Source: Dermatophilaceae bacterium
GTDB lineage: Bacteria > Actinomycetota > Actinomycetes > Actinomycetales > Dermatophilaceae
Direction of reading: 5' to 3'
Assembly (NCBI GenBank): GCA_013361975.1
Contig: JABFXB010000019.1
Coordinates: 70,506 to 134,505, forward strand
Length of the DNA: 64,000 nt
Shown here: positions 50,571 through 59,216 of the stretch, one piece after another
How positions within the stretch are numbered: the first letter of the stretch is position 1
How the letters are laid out: the number at the start of each line of letters is the position of its first letter
Made by a program: the position numbers and the translations under genes
The notes under the pieces: model-generated
The model's input: only the letters and a program-made list of their open reading frames with translations
What the model was told of the DNA's origin: nothing
Database searches by the model: none

Positions 50571-51349
50571 CCTCCTTCGAGCTTTCTCACCAGGCGCATG
50601 ATGTCTTCCATCGTCCTGCGCAGAGTATCTTCTGTCTCGTCCAACGGAGGCGTTACGCCTGTTTGTTCCGTCACCCTGATGACGATCTCGTCCTGCTCCT
50701 GGTATCGCCGCATCTGCATCTGTTCGACGCGGTCGATCTCCTCGGACGTAGCCAGCAGCATATCCACGAAGTTCTCACGGGTGAAAACCGGTGCGGTCAT
50801 CCCTAGCACGACGGGCTGGTTCGGCGGGACGAGCGGTTCCCCGTAGCGCAACTCCCGCCCCCAGAGGTCACCGAGTCGTTCGGTGATCTGGGCCCACAGG
50901 TCTTGGAGGGGAGTGCGGACCTGCACCTCGAGCGGCAGCCCTTGGTGGATGAGTATGAGATGGACGGCGCGGTACCCGTGGTTGGGGGAGGCGCGACGGT
51001 CCAGGATCTTGACGGTGGTGCCGACCGCGGTGAAGGCCTTCGCGATCCGCGCGACCGCACGGTCTTGGTCGACGCGGCCACCGTTGACGACGACGCGTGC
51101 GCCGGCGACGTCCTGGACGGACTTGAACGACGTGCCGCGGGACAGCTTCTCGACCAGCGTGCCGGTGGACTTCACCCGGGTGGTCGGTTCGAACCCGGCC
51201 GCCTCGAGGATGCCTTGGGCGTCATCGAGGGTCGCTTGGTACGCGTCCAGGACGGTCTCGAAGGTGCCCCAGTCGGCCGTCGAGACGGTCTCGGCGGCCA
51301 ACCGTTTGCCGAGGCGGTCCAGCGCGCTGCGCGAGAGGGGAAGGGGCAT
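50567..51349 (-). CDS. RelA/SpoT synthetase-domain protein (small alarmone synthetase-like)
   Basis: 260 aa with only a nucleotidyltransferase domain and no HD hydrolase or TGS domain. Conserved synthetase motifs: TRVKSTGTLVEKL, SVQDVAGARVVV, NHGYRAVHLILI and LEVQVRTPLQDLWAQ. The C-terminus is helical. It could make (p)ppGpp-type alarmones. Alternatively, as with ToxSAS/CapRel proteins, it could pyrophosphorylate tRNA or make a toxic nucleotide. The coupled 92-aa gene favours a regulated or toxin-antitoxin type. Confidence 0.85.
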   Translation of the reverse strand: MPLPLSRSALDRLGKRLAAETVSTADWGTFETVLDAYQATLDDAQGILEAAGFEPTTRVKSTGTLVEKLSRGTSFKSVQDVAGARVVVNGGRVDQDRAVARIAKAFTAVGTTVKILDRRASPNHGYRAVHLILIHQGLPLEVQVRTPLQDLWAQITERLGDLWGRELRYGEPLVPPNQPVVLGMTAPVFTRENFVDMLLATSEEIDRVEQMQMRRYQEQDEIVIRVTEQTGVTPPLDETEDTLRRTMEDIMRLVRKLEGG

Positions 51350-51493
51350 GCGGGCAGGGTACCCGCGGGCCCAAGCGTGCGGGCTGCCGTTGACGCGGCG
51401 CCGGGCGGCGCCACGTCAACGACAACGAGCGGGTGTGAGGGGCAGATCGGTGTCACCGCCCGCCTGCGCCGTCGTCCTTAGTGGGCTCGGGTG

Positions 51494-52918
51494 TCAGTAC
51501 ACCGTCCCGGCCGGGACGGTGTTTTCGACCCGGACCACCTCGCGCGCGCTGGAGAGCGTGACCGTTTGGTCGGGTGCGGCGGGGACACCGCCGACCGTGG
51601 CCACCTCCCGCAGCGTGTACGTGCCGAGGGCGACGTCATCGGACAGGGCGTGGCCGAGGCCGTCCGTGGTGAAGGAGGCCCCGACCGGCGCGCTCGTGGT
51701 CGGGTCGAGCAGCGCGAACGTGAACCCGGACAGCTCGCCGCGGTGAGCCCCGCCGGTCGCAGCGTCACGCAGCGTCTTGCGGATGGCGACCTTGCCCGTC
51801 TTGGGCTTGCGTGTCGCGGGCTCGGGCATGAACATCACCGCGCCGAGCGGGTGGTCGGTCACCTCCGGTGGGATGAAGAAGAACCCGTGCCGGCGCACCG
51901 TGACCACGCTCAGGAGCCGGTCCGGACCGGTCGGCACGCCCGGGGGGAAGCTCGGGTTGGTCATCCACCGGTTGAAGACGACGTCGAACGCGTCGAGGCT
52001 CGCTTGGAACGACGCGAACTGCAGTCCCTGGGCCAGTCGCCCGTCAGCCCCGACCTCAAAGTAGGGCAGGCCGCGGCGGAAGATGCGCACCGTGTCCTGC
52101 GCCGCGCCGCGTGGGCCGGTCTTTCGCACGTGCGAGTCCACGGGAGGGACGAGCGGATCCGTGAACGCTCCTTCGGCGCGGACGGTGGGCTCTGACCCCG
52201 CTGCGTGGTCCAGACGGCGACCGTGCCGGTCGCGGCCGATGACGGCGTCCTGTTCGGCGGCGGGCTTGGCCGCCATCGCGGTCACGTCCTGCTCGACCTT
52301 GAGGTAGGCCAGGTAGGTGCCGTCGTGGGCCCACCACGGCTCTTCCGGCAGTGTGTCCCGGTCGATGAACACGACCTCGCGCCGGTCCTTCTTCTCCTCG
52401 ATGTTGCGCACCCCGTCGCGGTAGCCGAACGGCTCGTCCCGGTCGAGGCGCTGGTAGCCGCGCTCGAGGTCGACCGCCGCGACGGCGGGGTGCGTGCTGA
52501 TGCTTGCGATGAACCGGGCGGCGCACCCTTCCGACGTCGACACGACGTAGACGACCAGGTCGGCCGGGACGCTCTCGGAGGCGGCGACGACGGGCGGCAT
52601 CCTCAGGCCGGCGGGGACCTGCCCGATCCCATCGAACCGCGCGGTGCCGTCGGTGCGGGTGAAGAACGTGCCGGAGAACCCGGTGGCCACGGTCGCGACC
52701 CGGTCCGGGCCGCTCTTCTGCTCCCGTAGCTGCTGGGTGGCCTGCTCGACGGACGTCAGGAAGTCTCGCACCCCGGTGACGTCGAGGTCCGGGCGCAGGG
52801 TCACGAACAGGAACTGGCCGGTCGCGTTCGGGTTGGGCAGGACCGGGTCCTTGGTTCGGTAGGGCAGCACGCCCCGGGCCTGCTTGAGATGGTCACGGTT
52901 CACGAGCTGGTCCGTCAT
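51494..52918 (-). CDS. DyP-type heme peroxidase with C-terminal prealbumin-like beta domain
   Basis: 474 aa starting MTDQLVNRDH after AAGGGGAAC. The DyP core (residues about 10-390) has the signature GYRDGVRNIEE (G-x-x-D-G with catalytic Asp), proximal-His segment SHVRKTGPRG and RIFRRGLPYFE. Residues about 395-474 (LSGFTFALLDPTTSAPVGAS, LGTYTLREVATVGGVP) look like a SpaA/Cna-B or transthyretin-type beta-sandwich, which is not part of standard DyP enzymes. No Tat signal is seen, so encapsulin or cytoplasmic location is possible. Confidence 0.85.
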   Translation of the reverse strand: MTDQLVNRDHLKQARGVLPYRTKDPVLPNPNATGQFLFVTLRPDLDVTGVRDFLTSVEQATQQLREQKSGPDRVATVATGFSGTFFTRTDGTARFDGIGQVPAGLRMPPVVAASESVPADLVVYVVSTSEGCAARFIASISTHPAVAAVDLERGYQRLDRDEPFGYRDGVRNIEEKKDRREVVFIDRDTLPEEPWWAHDGTYLAYLKVEQDVTAMAAKPAAEQDAVIGRDRHGRRLDHAAGSEPTVRAEGAFTDPLVPPVDSHVRKTGPRGAAQDTVRIFRRGLPYFEVGADGRLAQGLQFASFQASLDAFDVVFNRWMTNPSFPPGVPTGPDRLLSVVTVRRHGFFFIPPEVTDHPLGAVMFMPEPATRKPKTGKVAIRKTLRDAATGGAHRGELSGFTFALLDPTTSAPVGASFTTDGLGHALSDDVALGTYTLREVATVGGVPAAPDQTVTLSSAREVVRVENTVPAGTVY

Positions 52919-53117
52919 GAGTTCCCCTTCGTCGGTTGCCGTCGCGTGCATCCGGCACGTGACCCCTCGGCTGCTCGCAGGCTACGGCCCGGCGCCGACA
53001 GTGGCGGGTTCGTCGAGCTCGCTGCGGGTACCGACCCTTCGGCGCCGCCGTCATCGGCCTGTGGGTCGTGACTGGCCGCGGCGGCGGTGACCCCGTCTGT
53101 GGGGCAGGTCCGGGGGA

Positions 53118-53450
53118 TTAGGTGGATGTGCGGCCAGCGGCGCGGACCGAGGCCGGTTGGCGGTCGTCCTTGACCAGCTGGGCCACTCGGCCCTTCGACA
53201 GCCCGGTCGCGGCGGCGATGCGGTCGTAGGACCAGCCGCCGCGTCGCAGCTCGCGCACCGCTTTCAGGCGCACCTTGGCGACCCTGTCGAGCTCACGGTC
53301 GATGGCCGCGAAGAGGTCACCGACCGCCTTCGTCGTGAGCACCGGGTCCGGCATGGCCGCGAGCCGCTCCGCCTCGGCCCGGATCGCCGACTGCAGCTCC
53401 GGGGAGATGGACCCACGCCGAGCCCCTGCACGGCGCGGGCGAGGAGGCAT
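53118..53450 (-). CDS. Small HTH protein, paralogue of the 59490 gene
   Basis: 110 aa from MPPRPRRAGARRG. An N-terminal helical region (AEAERLAAMPDPVLTTKAVG) and long helix AIDRELDRVAKVRLKAVREL precede an HTH of sigma-region-4 type, GGWSYDRIAAATGLSKGRVA. The HTH and preceding helix closely match the product at 59490. It is divergent from the family-2 gene at 53491 and shares promoter site C with it. Candidate regulator of the element's dyad promoters. Confidence 0.75.
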   Translation of the reverse strand: MPPRPRRAGARRGSISPELQSAIRAEAERLAAMPDPVLTTKAVGDLFAAIDRELDRVAKVRLKAVRELRRGGWSYDRIAAATGLSKGRVAQLVKDDRQPASVRAAGRTST

Positions 53451-53466
53451 GCCCCCATGCCACAGC

Positions 53467-53483
53467 GTGTAGAGGTCTATACT
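53467..53483 (+). promoter_or_regulatory. Element-wide dyad promoter, site C (leaderless start at 53491)
   Basis: GTGTAGAGGTCTATACT; TATACT at 53478-53483 is followed by 7 nt and GTG 53491. It lies between the divergent HTH gene (minus) and the family-2 gene (plus) and could serve both. Confidence 0.85.
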
Positions 53484-53490
53484 CACGGAG

Positions 53491-53958
53491 GTGGGCTGGT
53501 ACGGCGCGCCCGCGGTCCCGCTGACGTGTACGCCGGACAGGTCGGATACCGAATCCGTCCTTCGGTTCGAGACCGAGCCCCGGGAGGGGTGGCACATGGA
53601 TGACGCGGAATCCCGCACAGGTGGGCCAGGGGGGCCTGTTCACGCTCACCCCGGGGAGGTGTCCGGCGAGGTGTCCGGCGGCGGTCCCGAGGCTGAAGGC
53701 ATGTGGTGGCAGGTGACGACCGAGGGCTCCGAGTACACGCTCGATCTGACGGGCGGCAGGGTGCGACGCACCCCGGTGGCTGCGCCTGGGCTCCGCGGGG
53801 ATGGGGCGTGGGTGCCGCTGCGTAGCGTGGTCGACCTGCGAGTCGGGCACCCGATGGTGCTCATCCTCCTCCTCCGGGACGACGGTATCTCGACGATCCG
53901 CTACAGCTCGCGAGTCCTGCGGGTACGACGGCTCACATCACCGCCTGAGACACCATGA
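53491..53958 (+). CDS. Unrecognised protein, family 2 (short form)
   Basis: 155 aa, GTG start, leaderless. The N-terminal half is disordered. The C-terminal 80 residues (MWWQVTTEGSEYTLDLTGGR, VPLRSVVDLRVGHPMVLILL, STIRYSSRVLRVRRL) align with residues about 65-150 of the 49155 product and appear to form a small beta-barrel-like domain. Its stop overlaps the family-1 gene (ATGA), so here the two families form one operon, whereas at 48.4-50.1 kb each has its own promoter. Confidence 0.65.
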   Translation: MGWYGAPAVPLTCTPDRSDTESVLRFETEPREGWHMDDAESRTGGPGGPVHAHPGEVSGEVSGGGPEAEGMWWQVTTEGSEYTLDLTGGRVRRTPVAAPGLRGDGAWVPLRSVVDLRVGHPMVLILLLRDDGISTIRYSSRVLRVRRLTSPPETP

Positions 53959-54650
53959 GTGTCCGCAAGGTCGGAGACTGCTCGCGAGGTTCAGGGTCAC
54001 CTCCGGGGCTGGGCTGGTCGCGGGTGGATGCCCGCTTCGCCGTGACGGCATCGGCGTTCGGCGCTGCCTGGGCGCTCGGCGTCAGCCGTCGCGTCCGTCG
54101 AAGGCTGCGCCATGTCGCCAAGGTGGTCGGCGGGAGGCGGGAGCTGCGGGCCTGGAACGGGTCGCTGGACCGTGACGGTGCCGGCCGAGATGGGCGGCAA
54201 ACGTTCACGGCGACCCCGGTCGAGGACCAGCCTGTCGGCGATCCGGTCCGCAGCCCGGTGCCTTCGGACGCCGACCTGTGGCCTGGAGAGCTGCCCTTCA
54301 CGGCCTGGAGGCAGCACGAAGCGGGGATCCTCGACCTTCGAGTCTTCGACCAGGATCAGTGGTGGGTGGACCGGAATCAGACCCCGCACATGCTGACCGA
54401 CATGAGCGCCCTGTACGTGGAGCGCGTCATCGACATGCTCGAGTCTCTTGCCGAGTACTACTACCTGATGACGGTGCGCCGCGACCTTCTGCAGCGTATC
54501 GGCGACGAGATGCTTGGTCGTCTCTCTACAGACAACGTGGCCGAGTCTGCGGGGGCGACGCCGTTGCGAGATCTAACGCCTCAGGCCTGGCTTGAAGGGT
54601 CACCGCTCATGCGTGCGCTGCGCCGCCGGCTGTCCGGCCCGGGGGGCTAG
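53955..54650 (+). CDS. Unrecognised protein, family 1 (long form)
   Basis: 231 aa. Residues 1-120 are basic and then disordered (VSRRVRRRLRHVAKVVGGRR). Residues about 122-231 contain the family-1 core LDLRVFDQDQWWVDRNQTPH, MSALYVERVIDMLESLAEYY and YLMTVRRDLLQRIGDEM, with the C-terminal PQAWLEGSPLMRALRRRL. The core aligns with the 48447 product. Translationally coupled to the family-2 gene. The VDR motif and helical C-terminus give no enzyme clue. Confidence 0.65.
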   Translation: MSVRKVGDCSRGSGSPPGLGWSRVDARFAVTASAFGAAWALGVSRRVRRRLRHVAKVVGGRRELRAWNGSLDRDGAGRDGRQTFTATPVEDQPVGDPVRSPVPSDADLWPGELPFTAWRQHEAGILDLRVFDQDQWWVDRNQTPHMLTDMSALYVERVIDMLESLAEYYYLMTVRRDLLQRIGDEMLGRLSTDNVAESAGATPLRDLTPQAWLEGSPLMRALRRRLSGPGG

Positions 54651-54826
54651 GCTCCCGGGCCGTGCGCGGCGCGCCGACATCGTCGCAGAGACGGTGGTGT
54701 GCGGGTACGCACGCGTGGCACGCCCCTTCACGCGCCCGGGAAGCCTACGCGTACTCGGATCAGACCTGCTCGTCGGGAGCGCCAATCGCCTCTGCGAGAC
54801 GCCACGGCGAGGTCCTCGGCGCCCCG

Positions 54827-55165
54827 TCAGGAACTGGTGGGCCGGCTGGGGCGTGGTGAACGGGGGAGTGTGGGCGGCTGGCTGGGCCACAAGGTGACGC
54901 TGAGTGCCTGTTCGAGCTTGGCGAGCGTCACCATGTCCGGCCATGTGTTGCCGGCCAGGATGTCGTAGAGCGTGCTGCGCTCAATGCCGGCCGACTGTGC
55001 AACGTGTGAGCGCACCTGGCCCTCGAGCGCCTCATCGAGGGCCCGGGCGATCTGGACGGCGTATGCGACCACCTCGGGGGCGTCCGCTTTGAAGTCGCCG
55101 TCGGGCCATTCCCCATCCGCCAGCCAGTCGCTGGGTGACCCCGGTGGGCCCGATCGGCGCGGCAT
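54827..55165 (-). CDS. XRE/Cro-family helix-turn-helix regulator
   Basis: 112 aa. The HTH lies at about residues 50-90: VAQSAGIERSTLYDILAGNT, WPDMVTLAKLEQALSVTLWP. An acidic N-terminus precedes a helix VVAYAVQIARALDEALEGQV. Encoded on the minus strand just upstream of the divergent recombinase operon and promoter site D, so it may control excision genes. Confidence 0.82.
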   Translation of the reverse strand: MPRRSGPPGSPSDWLADGEWPDGDFKADAPEVVAYAVQIARALDEALEGQVRSHVAQSAGIERSTLYDILAGNTWPDMVTLAKLEQALSVTLWPSQPPTLPRSPRPSRPTSS

Positions 55166-55345
55166 GGTGGTGATCGTACGCGCACGGCCGCTCGTGTCTG
55201 CTGATCGCTCGGTCGGTTGGCGGTTCGGCCCGGACGCCTCCTTGCGCGACTCGACATGTCGCGCACCGTGCGCCTCGGTGGATGAGGAGGTGAGCGTTGC
55301 TCATCACATGCACACACCCGAGTGAGTAGGAAAGAGCACCTTGCT

Positions 55346-55369
55346 AAGTGTAGGTAAAAACCTACACTT
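55346..55369 (+). promoter_or_regulatory. Element-wide dyad promoter, site D
   Basis: Perfect 10-bp arms AAGTGTAGGT and ACCTACACTT around AAAA. TACACT at 55363-55368 is followed by 6 nt and ATG 55375. It is the most perfect dyad of the set and drives the recombinase operon. Confidence 0.85.
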
Positions 55370-55374
55370 GGGAG

Positions 55375-55566
55375 ATGCAGGACTCGCCTCGAGCAACAGT
55401 GCGCCCCGTCAGCACAAGCCGATCCTTCGGCCAGCTGGTCGCCCGGTCCTGGGCCCTCCTCGCTTCACCGTCGACCCATCAGAAGCCGGCCGCCCGGCCG
55501 GCACGACCGAGGAAGAACCATGACAACGACAACCGCCAACCGCGCACACCAGGCCGCGTTCGCTAG
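55375..55566 (+). CDS. Possible leaderless leader ORF before the recombinase
   Basis: 63 codons starting MQDSPRATVRPVS at the expected distance from site D and overlapping the recombinase start in another frame. It may be a leader peptide or just 5' untranslated RNA, since the recombinase ATG at 55520 has its own GAGGAAGAACC ribosome site. Confidence 0.3.
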   Translation: MQDSPRATVRPVSTSRSFGQLVARSWALLASPSTHQKPAARPARPRKNHDNDNRQPRTPGRVR

Positions 55567-57010
55567 CCCGGTCAGCCCCCTCGCATTCCGAGCAACGGCC
55601 CTCGTCGTCGTCCGCGAGTCCGACGAGCACCAAGTCGTCTTCTTCGACGGAATGCGCGAGCAGACATACCAGATGATCCACATCCCCGAGATCGACGCGG
55701 TCCGCGCTCTCGGCCTCAGCCCGATGTACGCCAAGGACACCATCGACGTCACGACACACGAGCCGGACGGACGCGCCCGAGTCGTCACCATCAAAATCGA
55801 GCGCATCCAAGAGGGGGCCACCAAGGCCCTGCTGTTCGAGTTCGGCGGCTACTGGCACCTGTGGTCCATGGCGTCCGCCACCCGCCTGAGCGACTCCCGC
55901 GAGAACGAGTTCACGACGATCCTGACGGACACCATCCGACGTCTGTGCCCCCACACGATCTACGTCGCAAACATCGGCCGCCTCGTCCGCTCGACCAGCC
56001 AGCAGGCCAAGATCCAGGACGCCCTCATCGACCGTGTCGACCGGATCGTCACCAAGCAGGTCGAGTTCAAGTTCGACGGCGCCAACCGCCCCTTCGGCCT
56101 CATGATGTTCATGATGATGGCGATCTCAGCCTCCATGGAACGAGACTGGATCGTGCAGCGCACCGCAGCCGGACGCGTCGCCCAGTGGCGGCGAGACGCA
56201 TGGCCCTTCGGCGCGGAGGCCGTCCCCTACGGGTACCGCTTCGGCAAGGGGCGCCGGGTCGTCATCGACCCGGAACAGCGCGAGCTCATCCGCAACATGC
56301 TGAACATCCTCGCCATGGAGCTGCCGCCCGCCGAGCGCGTCCGCCGCCTCGGCGAAGCCGGGCTGATGAGCAAGAAGGTCATCAAGCGCTTCGGCCAGCG
56401 CGTCTCCGTGGACGGGCTCTCCCGACCCGAAGTGCTCGTCGGGCGCCTCTACGCACTGACCCCGGTCTGGACCCGGGGCGAGTTCCTCCACCGGACCACG
56501 AACCCGTTCCATGACGCCCAAGAAGTCGCCGGCGTTCCCGTCATGCGCGCCTCTGCCGATGACCCGGGCGAGCTGCAGTTGCTCTACCGGCTCGACCTGC
56601 CCGACGGGGGCTGGGCCGACGAGGAGGTCCTGCGCATGGTGGAGGAGCAGGCCGTGCTCAACCATGCCAGTGTCGCGGCCGGGCGCTCAGCGCGCCGCCC
56701 GCTGTCCGTCCACGTCCGTACCGCCAGCGGGGCGCCGCACCTGCACGAGGACCTGTTCGGCAACTCGCACCTGCACGGCAAGGACGTCGCGACGAAGCGG
56801 CGCCGGGCCGGCGCCTACGCCAAGCGTCTCGTCGCCGCCCTGGGCGGACGCAGCTGGGGCGATGACGCCTACCGCTACGAGATGCGCGTCCACGGCGATC
56901 ACTACAACGTGCTCCGTTGGCCGACGGGCACCCTGCCCCAAGGCAGCACGCACATCGGGTCGGCCGTGCCGCTGTCCCTGCGCAGCCAGTCCCGCGCCGA
57001 GGAGCGATGA
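55520..57010 (+). CDS. Serine recombinase-like protein, first half of a split system
   Basis: 496 aa. Residues about 110-230 carry resolvase-fold features: TRLSDSRENEF, NIGRLVRSTSQQAKI (like the DRLGRS arginine motif), and MMAISASMERDWIVQRTAAG matching the ERxxIxxRTxxG helix E. The recombinase domain follows (PFGAEAVPYGYRFGKGRRVV, then EQRELIRNMLNIL). The stretch between the presumed catalytic Ser and the arginine motif is shorter than usual, and the first 100 residues are novel, so activity is unproven. No coiled-coil or zinc domain: these are in the next gene. Confidence 0.75.
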   Translation: MTTTTANRAHQAAFASPVSPLAFRATALVVVRESDEHQVVFFDGMREQTYQMIHIPEIDAVRALGLSPMYAKDTIDVTTHEPDGRARVVTIKIERIQEGATKALLFEFGGYWHLWSMASATRLSDSRENEFTTILTDTIRRLCPHTIYVANIGRLVRSTSQQAKIQDALIDRVDRIVTKQVEFKFDGANRPFGLMMFMMMAISASMERDWIVQRTAAGRVAQWRRDAWPFGAEAVPYGYRFGKGRRVVIDPEQRELIRNMLNILAMELPPAERVRRLGEAGLMSKKVIKRFGQRVSVDGLSRPEVLVGRLYALTPVWTRGEFLHRTTNPFHDAQEVAGVPVMRASADDPGELQLLYRLDLPDGGWADEEVLRMVEEQAVLNHASVAAGRSARRPLSVHVRTASGAPHLHEDLFGNSHLHGKDVATKRRRAGAYAKRLVAALGGRSWGDDAYRYEMRVHGDHYNVLRWPTGTLPQGSTHIGSAVPLSLRSQSRAEER

Positions 57011-58683
57011 TGACCGCCAGCCGGCTGGCCGCACCGACCGCCCTTGAGCCCGTGCTCCTCCCGGCGTCATCCGTCCGGAGCCGAAGAGTGCACGCGGGCG
57101 GCGGCGCAGAAGGTGGATCAGGCGGGGAGAATGAAGATGCCCCGCTGCCCACGGTCCACTCCGGCACCAAGGTCGCCTCGTTCACGAAGAAGTCGCTCAT
57201 GACGGGCATGCTGCAGGCGCTCATCAGCGCGTGCCGCTCGGGCGTGCCCCTCAGCATCCTGCAGGGCACCGTCGAGGCCAACCCGGCTGGGACGAGCCTC
57301 TACTCCACACCGGCCCACCATCGGGCCGAGCTGCTCCGGCTCCAGCTCGCCGACGCCGAACGCCGCATCAAGGTGGCCGTCCACATGGTCATGTCCGCCA
57401 TGAATGAGGGGCAGCTGGCCGAGTACCGGGATCAGGAGAACCAGGCGCGTGAGGACGCCGAGCACGTGCAGCAGCAGCTCGCGTCGCTCGAAGCGCACGC
57501 CGAGGCGCCGAGCGAGGTTCCCGCGCAGGTCCCGACCCTGCTGCGCACCCTCGAGCTCGCGTTCCAACAGCTGAACAGCAGCGAGCTCGTGACCCAGGAG
57601 CAGTTCCAGGCGCTCAGGACGGTCATGCCCCACTTCATCCTGCGTGAGAGCCCAGGTGGCGGATGGGAGGCGGAGGCCAGCCTGCGCCTGCCCACCCCCG
57701 AGGGAGCCGTCGTCGAGATCGGTCCCGTCCGGTGGCCGGTCGGGGGTCGAGCCCGCAGCACGAGCACGCGCGTGTCGGACCGCTCGCGCAACGCCGTTCC
57801 GGTCGAGCTGATCCAGGAGGCCGGGCTCCTCGGCGGGGCCGCGCTGTACTCGCTGCGCGGCAGCCTGCTCGCCGAGACCCCGTGGGTCGTGCTGAACGGG
57901 CTGACTGGCCACCCGTTTCCCGAGTGGGTCGGCCCGCAGTGGCGCGAGAAGCCCCTCGTCGATTGGCTCACCCGCACGTACCGTTCGCCGGACCTGATCG
58001 ACCGGCGCTACATCAGGTACAGCGTGAAACGCCAGTTCCTGCTGCACGCATGCCCCGACGAGGGCGACCTCTGCCTGACCGAGCTCCGACGGCTCGCACC
58101 GGTGCGCGACCCGGCCTCATGGACGACGCTGGCGCAGACCATCCCACCGGGGCGAGGGGACCGCCGCACGGAGAAGGCGCCGAGCCTGACCGTGTCGCAC
58201 CTCCCATGTCCAGACGCGCTCGGTGAACGCGCCCGGCTCGTGCCGCACTTCAGACCTCTTCAGTGCCAGTGCGGCCGGCAGATCCGCTCCGTGGTCCTCG
58301 TCCCCGAGGTGCCCCGCGGCCTCGTGTGCGCATGCGGACGGATGCCCGACGCGAACCAGTACGGCATGCCGGACGACGTCCGGCTCCCAGCGGAGTACGT
58401 GCAGGTCCTGACGATGTCCCGGCAGGCGTGCGAGATGGAACTGCGCTACGAGCTCGACCGGCACCCGTACACGCCCACGCCGCAGGCTCGGGAGATCATG
58501 GACCTGCCCATCTGGCGGCCCGGGGCGGAGCTCACCCTGGCCGATGTGAAGACCGCCTGCCGGCCGCACATGCTGCTGCACATCCTCCACCGGATGCAGG
58601 CCTACGGCCTCATCGAACGTCGGCCGGACACCAGAGACGCCTGGGTGGTGCGTGACGAGCCCGAGCCCTTGCGAACCCCGTGA
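57007..58683 (+). CDS. Coiled-coil/zinc-ribbon partner of the serine recombinase
   Basis: 558 aa, ATG overlapping the recombinase stop (ATGA). Order: disordered N-terminus; FTKKSLMTGMLQALISACRS; an early helical region (LLRLQLADAERRIKVAVHMV) and a long coiled coil of about residues 130-165 (YRDQENQAREDAEHVQQQLA); a middle domain; then a zinc-ribbon-like CQCG ... CACG pair near residue 420; and a C-terminal winged-helix-like segment (LLHILHRMQAYGLIERRPD). Coiled coil plus zinc ribbon are the C-terminal parts of large serine integrases, so this looks like the separated second half. Confidence 0.7.
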   Translation: MMTASRLAAPTALEPVLLPASSVRSRRVHAGGGAEGGSGGENEDAPLPTVHSGTKVASFTKKSLMTGMLQALISACRSGVPLSILQGTVEANPAGTSLYSTPAHHRAELLRLQLADAERRIKVAVHMVMSAMNEGQLAEYRDQENQAREDAEHVQQQLASLEAHAEAPSEVPAQVPTLLRTLELAFQQLNSSELVTQEQFQALRTVMPHFILRESPGGGWEAEASLRLPTPEGAVVEIGPVRWPVGGRARSTSTRVSDRSRNAVPVELIQEAGLLGGAALYSLRGSLLAETPWVVLNGLTGHPFPEWVGPQWREKPLVDWLTRTYRSPDLIDRRYIRYSVKRQFLLHACPDEGDLCLTELRRLAPVRDPASWTTLAQTIPPGRGDRRTEKAPSLTVSHLPCPDALGERARLVPHFRPLQCQCGRQIRSVVLVPEVPRGLVCACGRMPDANQYGMPDDVRLPAEYVQVLTMSRQACEMELRYELDRHPYTPTPQAREIMDLPIWRPGAELTLADVKTACRPHMLLHILHRMQAYGLIERRPDTRDAWVVRDEPEPLRTP

Positions 58684-58744
58684 CTCTGCGAGACGGCACG
58701 TCGCGCCACCACGGCCTCGTCACCCGGGCCGCGAACTGACCCTC

Positions 58745-58790
58745 GGCCGCCGGCAGGGGCAGGGGACCCCCTGCGTCCCTGCCGGCGGCC
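58745..58790 (+). terminator. Terminator hairpin after the recombinase operon
   Basis: GGCCGCCGGCAGGG (58745-58758) pairs perfectly with CCCTGCCGGCGGCC (58777-58790), 18-nt loop. Very stable; no T-run, as is common in high-GC actinobacteria. Confidence 0.85.
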
Positions 58791-58988
58791 GCGACGGTGC
58801 CGCTCGATGGTGCGGGTCCCGCTGCGAGACAACGACACTGCGACGTCGCCGCTAGGGCGTCCAGCCGTCCAGCGGGTTCTCCCGGAGTCGGCCGAAGGGA
58901 TGTCGCTGACCGGACACCGAGGACGGGGCAGAGGCCCCAGCGGCTGAACCCTCATGACAGGTCGTCGCCGGTCTGCACGGTCTCCTGC

Positions 58989-59216
58989 ATGACCACACCG
59001 CAGAGCACACCCACACGGCAGGGACGAACACGAGAGAACCACGAGCAGGACGTGACCCGCGAGCTCACACCGCAGGCGAGAGACGACGTGCACGTGTACC
59101 GCTGCCCCGAGCTGGCAGATCGGCTTGCCGAATGGTCGAACCGCACGTCGCCCGCCACGCCCGACCCCGCCGTCGACCTCACCGTGACGTGGGTGCGGAT
59201 CGCCCCCAGGCACTGA
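58989..59216 (+). CDS. Small hypothetical protein
   Basis: 75 aa from MTTPQSTPTRQGRTREN, with a more protein-like second half (DDVHVYRCPELADRLAEWSN, VDLTVTWVRIAPRH). The weak ribosome site and missing family make it tentative. It lies between the recombinase terminator and the convergent HTH gene. Confidence 0.4.
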   Translation: MTTPQSTPTRQGRTRENHEQDVTRELTPQARDDVHVYRCPELADRLAEWSNRTSPATPDPAVDLTVTWVRIAPRH

